Assembly (NCBI GenBank): GCA_017940255.1
Contig: JAGAZB010000056.1
Span: 1-64,000 of the forward strand
DNA length: 64,000 nucleotides
Reading direction: 5' to 3'
Origin: Treponema sp.
GTDB lineage: Bacteria > Spirochaetota > Spirochaetia > Treponematales > Treponemataceae
This document shows positions 7,482-14,331 of this stretch, in pieces. Position numbers and translations under genes: made by a program. Under the pieces are notes generated by a model. It saw only the letters and a program-made list of their open reading frames with translations. It ran no database searches and was not told where the DNA came from. The first letter of the stretch is position 1; each line of letters starts with the position of its first letter.

Positions 7482-8450
7482 ATGAATTTAGCACATCTTT
7501 TTGAAGCTGCAATGTTGGTATGTTTTGGTTTTTCATGGCCATTAAATGTAATGAAAGCTTATAGAGCTAGAACTGCAAAAGGAACAAGTCTTCCTTTCAT
7601 CATCCTTATTATTACAGGATATATCGCAGGAATTGCGGCAAAAATTATAAACGGACAGTTCAACTATGTTCTTGCAGTTTACTTTTTGAATCTTGCAATT
7701 GTTATGACAAACGTTTTTGTTTACATCAGAAATAAAGCTTTGGATAAAAAGGCTGAGGCTAAGGCTACTCTTAGATTCAGCAGTGCAGATATTAAGAATG
7801 CTGTAGAAAAGGAGGACAATATGACAAACTACACTAATTCTTTGGACGAAATTATCAACAGACCTGCTAAGGCAGTGGAAAAGAAGAATGCCGTTATTCT
7901 TATGGGCGGAAGTTTGGACAAAGAGATTCCTGTTAGCACTCTTGCTAAAGACTTTAGCTTCAACTTTGACATCTACAACAAGAGTTCTTCTTCACTTTCT
8001 GCAGCTAATGCATCAGATTACTTCCAGAAGAGCATTGCACCTTTGGCTCCAGAAGGAATCCTTATTCACATCGGTGAAAATGACCTTGTTTCTTTCAAGA
8101 GCGATTCTACTTCATTCGATGACAACTACTTAAGATTGATTGAAAACATCAAGGCAAACAACAACAAGTGTCGCATTGCACTGGTTGGTCTTTCAAATCC
8201 TTCAAATGACAAAAATGTTGAGCTTATGAACGCTCACATCAAGGCTATTGCTGAAACTGAAAAGGTTGGATTCTCTAACATCAACAACGCAAAGCTTTGG
8301 AATCCAGAAGCAACAAAAGCAGCATCTGCCTTTGCTTACGACATGGGCTTGAAGGTAAGAAAACCTTTGCTTGACGTTGCTGAAATCTTGTACAGCTGGG
8401 CTTACAAAAATCAGCCGGAAGTTATTGTGGAACCAAGTCTGGCAGGCTAA
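7482..8450 (+). CDS. PQ-loop (SWEET-like) membrane domain fused to an SGNH-hydrolase-like domain
   Basis: The first 85 residues form three hydrophobic helices with GFSWPLNVMKAYRARTAKGTSLPF, the pattern of PQ-loop / SemiSWEET-type half transporters or their relatives. After a polar linker (about 86-130) comes a domain with SGNH-hydrolase traits: GGS at about 142-144 in place of the GDS block, and IGENDL (residues 198-203) in place of the GxND block. No clear DxxH block is seen near the C-terminus, so catalytic activity is doubtful. Because of the odd number of helices, the C-terminal domain may face either side. I do not know of a named gene with this arrangement. A good promoter upstream and a strong terminator downstream (8513-8543) show a single-gene unit. 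Confidence 0.65.
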   Translation: MNLAHLFEAAMLVCFGFSWPLNVMKAYRARTAKGTSLPFIILIITGYIAGIAAKIINGQFNYVLAVYFLNLAIVMTNVFVYIRNKALDKKAEAKATLRFSSADIKNAVEKEDNMTNYTNSLDEIINRPAKAVEKKNAVILMGGSLDKEIPVSTLAKDFSFNFDIYNKSSSSLSAANASDYFQKSIAPLAPEGILIHIGENDLVSFKSDSTSFDDNYLRLIENIKANNNKCRIALVGLSNPSNDKNVELMNAHIKAIAETEKVGFSNINNAKLWNPEATKAASAFAYDMGLKVRKPLLDVAEILYSWAYKNQPEVIVEPSLAG

Positions 8451-8512
8451 AAACTGCGCTGCAAGGCAGAAAATGCCGGGCAGTCACAACGGACTTTTTC
8501 ATACCTCTACGG

Positions 8513-8543
8513 GAGGCACTCTGCAAAGGGTGCCTCTTTTTTT
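8513..8543 (+). terminator. Rho-independent terminator
   Basis: GAGGCAC (8513-8519) pairs with GTGCCTC (8530-8536), followed by seven T. It ends the PQ-loop fusion transcript. Confidence 0.85.
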
Positions 8544-8548
8544 ATTAT

Positions 8549-8596
8549 TTGCGATTTACCTCTTATAAGGATATAATTTAGGCTTACTCAAGGAGG
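8549..8596 (+). promoter_or_regulatory. Sigma70-type promoter and ribosome site of the OppA-type gene
   Basis: TTGCGA (8549-8554), 17-bp spacer, TATAAT (8572-8577), then AAGGAGG (8590-8596) 5 nt before the ATG at 8602. Confidence 0.75.
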
Positions 8597-8601
8597 CAAA
8601 T

Positions 8602-10254
8602 ATGAATCGTTTTGTTTTTTGTATAGCCACAGTATTGTTCACTTTAGGGGTTACTGGCTGTGCAGAATTGAATTCAAACCAACAAACAGGTCCTATACCC
8701 GATAAAAAAGTAAGTGGTCCTGTATTAAATGTTTCTTTGGAAGCCGCTATAGACACTCTTGATCCTCAAACTTCAGTTTTTGCAACTTCTTTTGAACTTA
8801 TTGGTAACATGATTGATGGTCTTATGCAGATGGCAGATGATGGCTCTGTAAAAAACGCAGTCTGCAAAGAAATGACAGTTTCATCAGATGGACTTCACTA
8901 CACTTTTAAGCTGCGTGATGATGTTTACTGGTCTAACGGAGAAAGAGTTACTGCCCATGATTTTGTTTACGGCTGGCAGAGAGCAATTGATCCTGAAACA
9001 AAATCTGAATATGCATTTATGATAAGCGATATTGCTCAGATAAAGAATGCAACTGCTATTCAGGCGGGTCAGATGGAACCAAACCAACTGGGAGTGCGGG
9101 CTACAGATGACTTTACATTTGAAGTTGAACTACAAGTTCCTGTTTCTTACTTTGATCAGCTTTTATATTTCTGTACCTTCTATCCTGCAAACAAAGCCTT
9201 TGTAGAAAAATGTAATGGCAAATATGGAACAAGCCCGGATACAATTCTTGCAAACGGTGCCTTTATTCTTACTGAATATAAAACAGGGGCAACTTCAATT
9301 TCTTTTATAAAAAACACCGCTTATTATGATGCCGCAAAAGTTAAATTGGGAGGAATTCATTATGAAGTTATAAATAATGGTGATGAAGCATTAAGAAAAT
9401 ATCAGAATGGACAGCTTGATTTTGTTGAACTTTCTGGAGATTCTGTTGTAAAGATGCAGGATTCACCGGAATTTCACCCTGTGGATTCGGGATTCCTTTA
9501 TTACATCACTTATAACTTTGATGATCCAAACTTTGCAAATAAAAATCTAAGACGGGCTTTTTCTTATGCGGTTGACCGCGAACGTGTAATACAAGAAATG
9601 GCCGATGGCTCTGCGGCTGCTTATGCAGCAATTCCAAGAGGATTCGCATTTTCACAAAACGGTCAGGATTTTACCCCTCAGGGAGTAGAATTCCCCGAAC
9701 TCTGCTCTTACCAACCAGAACTTGCAAGACAGTATTTTAATGCGGCAAAAGCAGAATTGGGCTTAAGCAGGCTTGATCTGGAACTTCTTACTGCAGACGG
9801 TGAAACTCAAGTTATTGCCTCTAATTCTATTAAAGAGCAAATTGAAGCATTAATGCCGGAAGTACACATTACAATCAAAGCTGTTCCAAAAACTGAACGA
9901 AGAAAAATAATGAGTTCCGGCCAATTCCAATTTGGACTGAATAACTGGGGGCCAGACTACGCTGACCCTATGACTTATCTTGCCATGTGGGTAACAGGAA
10001 ACGACAACAATCAGGGAAATTACTTTAATCCAACCTACAATGCACTGATTGCAAGCTGTACAGATGGTGAACTTTGTACAAAAATTCCAGAACGCTGGGC
10101 AGCATTAAAAGATGCAGAACGTATAATTCTGGAAGATGCAGTAATAATGCCGGTTTACCAGAAATGTAACGCAAATCTGATAAAAAACAATGTAAAAGGA
10201 GTTGCCTTCCATGCGGTGGCAATCAACAGAATCTATAAAAGCACAACAAAATAG
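8602..10254 (+). CDS. OppA-type peptide-binding lipoprotein (ABC transporter, family 5)
   Basis: Extracytoplasmic solute-binding protein of the oligopeptide-binding class. The signal peptide ends in a lipobox (LGVTGC, C20), so it is a membrane-anchored lipoprotein. The mature part shows family landmarks: VSLEAAIDTLDPQ at the start, LRDDVYWSNGERVTAHDFVYGWQRAIDP, ANGAFILTEYKTG, and RRAFSYAVDRE in the middle. Length (550 aa) is usual. No permease or ATPase genes lie nearby, so it either serves a transporter encoded elsewhere or works in sensing: the chemoreceptor gene starts 20 bp downstream and is probably in the same transcript. Confidence 0.9.
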   Translation: MNRFVFCIATVLFTLGVTGCAELNSNQQTGPIPDKKVSGPVLNVSLEAAIDTLDPQTSVFATSFELIGNMIDGLMQMADDGSVKNAVCKEMTVSSDGLHYTFKLRDDVYWSNGERVTAHDFVYGWQRAIDPETKSEYAFMISDIAQIKNATAIQAGQMEPNQLGVRATDDFTFEVELQVPVSYFDQLLYFCTFYPANKAFVEKCNGKYGTSPDTILANGAFILTEYKTGATSISFIKNTAYYDAAKVKLGGIHYEVINNGDEALRKYQNGQLDFVELSGDSVVKMQDSPEFHPVDSGFLYYITYNFDDPNFANKNLRRAFSYAVDRERVIQEMADGSAAAYAAIPRGFAFSQNGQDFTPQGVEFPELCSYQPELARQYFNAAKAELGLSRLDLELLTADGETQVIASNSIKEQIEALMPEVHITIKAVPKTERRKIMSSGQFQFGLNNWGPDYADPMTYLAMWVTGNDNNQGNYFNPTYNALIASCTDGELCTKIPERWAALKDAERIILEDAVIMPVYQKCNANLIKNNVKGVAFHAVAINRIYKSTTK

Positions 10255-10274
10255 TCTGTTAAGCGAGGTAATTT

Positions 10275-12371
10275 ATGGAAGAAGCTACAAAAAAGAAATA
10301 TTCGCATCTTGCAGTGCAGTTTTCAATAAATATTCTGATAATTCTGATTGTTTCATTTGTTATTCAGAATATCTTCATCGTAAAGAATGTAAAATCATCA
10401 TCTAAAGCAGATTATTCTGCTTTTAGTGAAAAGGTAATTGCAGAAGATGCAGGAAAAATTCAGTATTGGAACGAAGTTCTTGTAAACGATCTTCGCATTT
10501 ATTCTGATAACGATGTTACAAAAACTGGAAATCCAGAAGAAATTATTAACTGGCTGCTTTCTCACGAAAAAATCAGAAATCCACTTTTTAATTATGTTAT
10601 GTTCTGTACTCCAGACGGAGTTGGACATTCAAGTGACGGAAAAATAATCACCGTAATTTCAAAGCCATTCTTCCGCTCAATTATGAATGACAAGAAAGAA
10701 ACTTATGTTTCCAACATCGATTTTCAGTTGGACGGTTCGGTTTGTTACTTTATTGCTCGTCCTGCTTACAATGCAGCAGGTAAGCTTATTGGTGTATTCG
10801 CAGGGGCTGTAAAACTTGATGAAATTGATAAGATGATTGGCGAACTTTCAATGGGAAGGGACGGAAAGGCTATTCTTGTAGGTTCAAACGGTGTTTTGAT
10901 TTCTCATATTCGAGGAAACAGCAAATACATGGACCTTACATACAGTGATAAGGCTGGCTACAAGGGGCTAGATAAGATTGCTCAGCAGGCCTGCGCTGGA
11001 AAACAGGGGGAAGGTTATTACATTGACCCTAACGGCGTGCGCACATTTGCATCTTATACGCCAGTTAAGGGAACTCCATGGTCTGCAATTTTAACAATTC
11101 CACAGGTTCAAATTGATCAGGCTGGTAACAAATTAAGAACAGTAATTCTAATCATCAGTATTTTGGTTGGAATTATTGTATCTTCTGCGTGTTCATTTAT
11201 GCTTATAATGGCAGTAAAACCTTTAAAAGTCGTACAGGAATCCATTCATAATATAGCTTCCGGAGAAGCTGATCTTACCCAGCAGATTTCTGTAAAAAGC
11301 AAAAATGAAATTGGAGCTTTAGGAGACGGCTTTAACGCATTTATGGAAAAACTTCGTCTGATTATCAGCGGGGTAAAAGATTCCAAAGAAATGCTTGGAA
11401 ACGTAAATGTAAGCCTGCAAAAAAGGATTGAAGAAAATGGTGATTCAATCGAAGCAATTATTGGAGATTTAAATGATATTGATTCTCAGGTTCAAAATCA
11501 GGCTGCAAGTGTTTCTGAAACTGCAAGTGCGGTAGAAGAAATCTCTCAGAATATAGAATCTCTTGAAAGAATGATTGAAAGTCAGTCCAGCGGTGTAATG
11601 CAGGCAAGTGCAGCTGTAGAAGAGATGATTGGAAACATCAGCAGTGTTAATAATTCAGTAGGTCACATGGCGGCTTCTTTTGATTCACTTACACAAAATA
11701 CTCAGGATGGAATTCAGCGACAGAATGATGTAAACCAGCGAATTAGAAATATTGAAGAGCAGTCTAAAGCTTTGCAGGACGCAAACAAAACAATTAGTGA
11801 TATTGCTAGTCAGACAAACCTGCTTGCTATGAATGCAGCCATTGAAGCGGCTCATGCTGGAGAATCTGGAAAAGGATTCAGCGTTGTTGCAGATGAAATT
11901 AGAAAGCTTTCTGAAACTTCAAGTGCCCAGTCTAAGACAATTCGCGAAGAACTTAAAAAAATTGAAGCGTCTATTAATGATGTTGTAGAAGCTTCTCAGG
12001 CCTCTACAGATTCCTTTGTAGCTGTAAGTAATTCCATAAACCAGACTCAGCAACTTGTTATACAGATTAAGGCTGCAATGGAAGAACAGCAAGAAGGTTC
12101 AAAGCAGATTGGCGATGCACTTAAGCTGATGAACGACAATACAAGCGAAGTTCGGGCTGCTTCTCATGAAATGGCGGAAGGAAACAAGTCTATTCTTCAG
12201 GAAGTTGATCAGTTGCGCGACACTACAGGAATTATCCGTCAGAGTATGGATAAGATTTCTGAAAGTGCAGGAAGTATCCGCAATTCAAGTAACGCTCTTT
12301 CGGAAATTGCAAATAATGTTGAATCTGCGGTTGGCCAGATTGGTGACCAGATTGATTTATTTACGGTATAA
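10275..12371 (+). CDS. Methyl-accepting chemotaxis protein with Cache sensor domain
   Basis: Transmembrane chemoreceptor of 698 residues. Helix 1 (about 16-36) and helix 2 (about 287-310) flank a periplasmic dCache-type domain containing AIDFQLDGSVCYFIARPAYN-like and YTPVKGTPWSAILTIP-type segments. A HAMP domain follows (about 310-365), then a long coiled-coil signalling domain whose hairpin tip is ASQTNLLAMNAAIEAAHAGE with KGFSVVADEIRKLSE. It relays ligand state to CheA/CheW and so to the flagella. Co-transcription with the OppA-type lipoprotein gene suggests it senses peptides directly or through the loaded binding protein; this is inference. GCGAGGT supplies the ribosome site. Confidence 0.93.
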   Translation: MEEATKKKYSHLAVQFSINILIILIVSFVIQNIFIVKNVKSSSKADYSAFSEKVIAEDAGKIQYWNEVLVNDLRIYSDNDVTKTGNPEEIINWLLSHEKIRNPLFNYVMFCTPDGVGHSSDGKIITVISKPFFRSIMNDKKETYVSNIDFQLDGSVCYFIARPAYNAAGKLIGVFAGAVKLDEIDKMIGELSMGRDGKAILVGSNGVLISHIRGNSKYMDLTYSDKAGYKGLDKIAQQACAGKQGEGYYIDPNGVRTFASYTPVKGTPWSAILTIPQVQIDQAGNKLRTVILIISILVGIIVSSACSFMLIMAVKPLKVVQESIHNIASGEADLTQQISVKSKNEIGALGDGFNAFMEKLRLIISGVKDSKEMLGNVNVSLQKRIEENGDSIEAIIGDLNDIDSQVQNQAASVSETASAVEEISQNIESLERMIESQSSGVMQASAAVEEMIGNISSVNNSVGHMAASFDSLTQNTQDGIQRQNDVNQRIRNIEEQSKALQDANKTISDIASQTNLLAMNAAIEAAHAGESGKGFSVVADEIRKLSETSSAQSKTIREELKKIEASINDVVEASQASTDSFVAVSNSINQTQQLVIQIKAAMEEQQEGSKQIGDALKLMNDNTSEVRAASHEMAEGNKSILQEVDQLRDTTGIIRQSMDKISESAGSIRNSSNALSEIANNVESAVGQIGDQIDLFTV

Positions 12372-12382
12372 TCTACAACATT

Positions 12383-12865
12383 ATGAAAAAGACAAACGCA
12401 ATGAGAATCTTAGACGGTCTTGGGATTGAATACGAGGCTGCAGAATATGATGATGACGGAGAACACGAACTGGCAAGGGGGGCTGCAGGAAGAATGGCCG
12501 AAAAACTTGGCGTACCTGCGGAAACTGTTTTCAAGACAATTGTAATGAGAACGGACACAAAGGAAATCTGTGTATTCTGCCAGAGCGCGGCAAGTGAAAT
12601 AAACCTGAAGAAGGCGCGCACGGCGGCGGGCTGCAAGGAAATTGGGCCGGTAAAGCCGGAAGAGCTGCTTGGTATTACCGGGTACGTGCGCGGCGGCTGC
12701 ACGCCGCTCGGGATGAAAAAGAAGTTCCGGACCTTCATTGATGAGACGGTGATTTTGCATGAGAAGGTGTGCATTAGCGGCGGGCAGCGCGGAGTGCAGA
12801 TTAAAATCAAGCCAGATGACCTGGTGCGCGCCACGGATGCTGTAGTTGTAGATTTGGAATTGTAG
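12383..12865 (+). CDS. ybaK: Cys-tRNA(Pro)/Cys-tRNA(Cys) deacylase YbaK/EbsC
   Basis: 160-residue YbaK-type editing protein that hydrolyses mischarged aminoacyl-tRNA (Cys on tRNA-Pro). Family signatures are KTNAMRILD at the N-terminus, VFKTIVMRTD (catalytic Lys region), the GYVRGGCTPLGMKKKF segment and SGGQRGVQI near the end. The coding sequence is clearly more GC-rich than the preceding chemoreceptor gene. It starts 11 bp after the chemoreceptor stop with no obvious ribosome site, so it may be translated by coupling. A terminator follows directly. Confidence 0.9.
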   Translation: MKKTNAMRILDGLGIEYEAAEYDDDGEHELARGAAGRMAEKLGVPAETVFKTIVMRTDTKEICVFCQSAASEINLKKARTAAGCKEIGPVKPEELLGITGYVRGGCTPLGMKKKFRTFIDETVILHEKVCISGGQRGVQIKIKPDDLVRATDAVVVDLEL

Positions 12866-12872
12866 ATTTTTG

Positions 12873-12902
12873 AGGCTCCCAGCTGTTTGGGGGCCTTTTT
12901 TT
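12873..12902 (+). terminator. Rho-independent terminator after ybaK
   Basis: AGGCTCCCA (12873-12881) pairs with TGGGGGCCT (12888-12896, one G-T pair), followed by a T tract. It separates the ybaK unit from the hairpin array. Confidence 0.8.
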
Positions 12903-12928
12903 ATGTTTTTTTTGCTTTTTCTGCAAGT

Positions 12929-12972
12929 TTTTTGGTAAAAATGACAAATTCTGGCAATTATATATATGTGGA
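12929..12972 (+). promoter_or_regulatory. Recurrent 44-bp promoter-like motif, copy 1 (before the hairpin array)
   Basis: TTTTTGGTAAAAATGA, an 8-bp variable part, then GGCAATTATATATAT and a purine-rich end. Closely similar sequence stands at 39179-39222 and 26813-26857, each time shortly upstream of a gene. A TATATA -10 box is plausible; no TTGACA-like box is present at the usual distance. Here it would launch a transcript running through the hairpin array into the nuclease gene. Confidence 0.55.
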
Positions 12973-13015
12973 ATGATTTTTTATGTGATGAAGATGCTGC
13001 GAAAGGTGGGAATGG

Positions 13016-13388
13016 GGCTTATAAGATGGCAAAAATGATTGTTTTATAAGACAGGTGTGATTTCAAATTACGCTTGTTTTGAAAATTGGCTTATAAAGAG
13101 GCAAGAACAAGCCTTTTTATAAGCCAAAAACTGATTTCAAATTTTGCTCGTTTTGATTTGGGGCTTATAAAGTAGATTTATTTTTCGTTTTATAAGCCTG
13201 AGAGCCAGAAAACCACAGTGTGGCACTTGGAATAACATAAAAAATCAAGTCGCAAGACAGCAAAAATGCAGTGGCGGGCTTATAAGTTTGAACTTTAATA
13301 AACTTTTATAAGCCCCATTTAAAAACAAGCTGCTTACAAAAATAAAAATCGGCTTATAAAAATGACAAAATAGTCTGTCTTATAAGCC
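13016..13388 (+). repeat. Array of five GGCTTATAA/TTATAAGCC hairpins with unique 19-20 nt loops
   Basis: Units at 13016-13052, 13088-13125, 13162-13198, 13277-13314 and 13351-13388. Each is a 9-nt GGCTTATAA arm, a unique 19 or 20 nt segment, and the inverted arm TTATAAGCC (TTATAAGAC in unit 1). Starts are 72, 74, 115 and 74 bp apart. Units 2 and 3 also share the upstream word TGATTTCAAATT and GTTTTGA, so the tandem repeat is about 73 bp. The last arm ends 27 bp before the ATG of the nuclease gene, and a strong terminator isolates the array from ybaK. Loop segments show no similarity to each other. Function unknown. Confidence 0.85.
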
Positions 13389-13415
13389 AGAAATGAAAAC
13401 AAGGGGGATTTTTCC

Positions 13416-14243
13416 ATGTATTCAGACAAAATAGAACAACTTTCGCCAGACAATATCACAGAAAAGCTTAAAAGCAGGCAGGAAGACCTGAGAGTTTTAC
13501 TGGCCAAAAAGCTTCGCGCAATAAAAAATGCACCGGAAGGAAATCTTAGAATTGCACAGGCCCACAAAGGAAAGAAAATTCAGTATTTTCACATCACAAA
13601 AGCTGGCGACACAAAGGGCACTTACATTCCTCATAACCAGCATCTGCTGGCAAAACGCCTTGCACAAAAACAATATGACCAGAGTCTGATAAAAGTTCTG
13701 CACTGGCAGATTGCGGCGCTAACTAAGTTTATTACAAAAAGCGAAAAACAAATAGAAAATCTTTACGATAAACTTTGCTCAAGCCGCCGCGAACTTATAA
13801 CGCCAGCCACTTTACCTGATGAACAGTACATCGCAACCTGGAAAAGCGTTCAGTGGGAAGGACACTCTTTTTCGCCAGACCAGCACACCTACACCACAGC
13901 CCGCGGCGAAGTGGTACGCTCAAAATCTGAGGTAATAATTGCAGACACTCTAGCGCGCCACAAGGTCCCCTACCGCTACGAGTTCCCGCTTGTTCTAAAA
14001 AACGGCAATACAATCCACCCAGATTTTCTCTGTCTGAACGTACACACCCGCAAAGAGTTTTACTGGGAGCACTTTGGCCTGATGGATTCTCCAGATTACA
14101 TGGAAGGCACCCTGCAAAAGCTTAAGGCCTACAACGAAAACGGAATTCTTCCAGGAAAAAATATGCTTTTTACGATGGAATCTGCAAGCTGCCCGCTGAA
14201 CACCAGGCAAGTTGAAAACCTGATAAGGGAGTTTTTAGCTTAA
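13416..14243 (+). CDS. PD-(D/E)XK-like nuclease of unknown role
   Basis: 275 residues. The N-terminal half (about 1-130) is charged and helical, with the pattern KKIQYFHITKAGDTKGTYIP followed by a coiled-coil segment. The C-terminal half fits a PD-(D/E)XK fold: E172 in VRSKSEVIIAD, P202-D203 in HPDFLCL, and E218-H219 in YWEHFG, where His stands for the usual Lys, then an ending with NGILPGKNMLFTME. I recognise this architecture from unnamed proteins of clostridia and spirochaetes; no function is established to my knowledge. GGGGG at 13403-13407 is the ribosome site. It is preceded directly by the hairpin array and followed by metH with its own promoter, so array plus nuclease look like one unit. 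Confidence 0.65.
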   Translation: MYSDKIEQLSPDNITEKLKSRQEDLRVLLAKKLRAIKNAPEGNLRIAQAHKGKKIQYFHITKAGDTKGTYIPHNQHLLAKRLAQKQYDQSLIKVLHWQIAALTKFITKSEKQIENLYDKLCSSRRELITPATLPDEQYIATWKSVQWEGHSFSPDQHTYTTARGEVVRSKSEVIIADTLARHKVPYRYEFPLVLKNGNTIHPDFLCLNVHTRKEFYWEHFGLMDSPDYMEGTLQKLKAYNENGILPGKNMLFTMESASCPLNTRQVENLIREFLA

Positions 14244-14316
14244 TTCTCGCGAATAAGCAATCTCCCCGCCCACCGACACCCACAACACCCCACTACCCTA
14301 CCAGCGCAAAATCCGT

Positions 14317-14331
14317 TATAATCACCCTATG
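14317..14331 (+). promoter_or_regulatory. Leaderless-type promoter of metH
   Basis: TATAAT (14317-14322) ends 6 nt before the ATG at 14329, so transcription would begin at or next to the start codon. There is no Shine-Dalgarno sequence upstream. No clear -35 box is seen. Confidence 0.6.

Noticed and set aside
12973..13038. Short frame MIFYVMKMLRKVG... of 21 codons at the start of the hairpin array
   Set aside because: It has no ribosome binding site and runs into the first hairpin; nothing supports translation.
13016..13388. Reading the hairpin array as a CRISPR array
   Set aside because: The repeated parts are 9-nt inverted arms around each loop, not direct repeats of 23-40 bp, the inter-unit spacing is not spacer-like, and no cas gene is near.
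14244..14328. Cobalamin or SAM riboswitch upstream of metH
   Set aside because: Only 85 bp separate the nuclease stop from metH, no B12 box or SAM-type stems are seen, and the -10 box sits next to the ATG.
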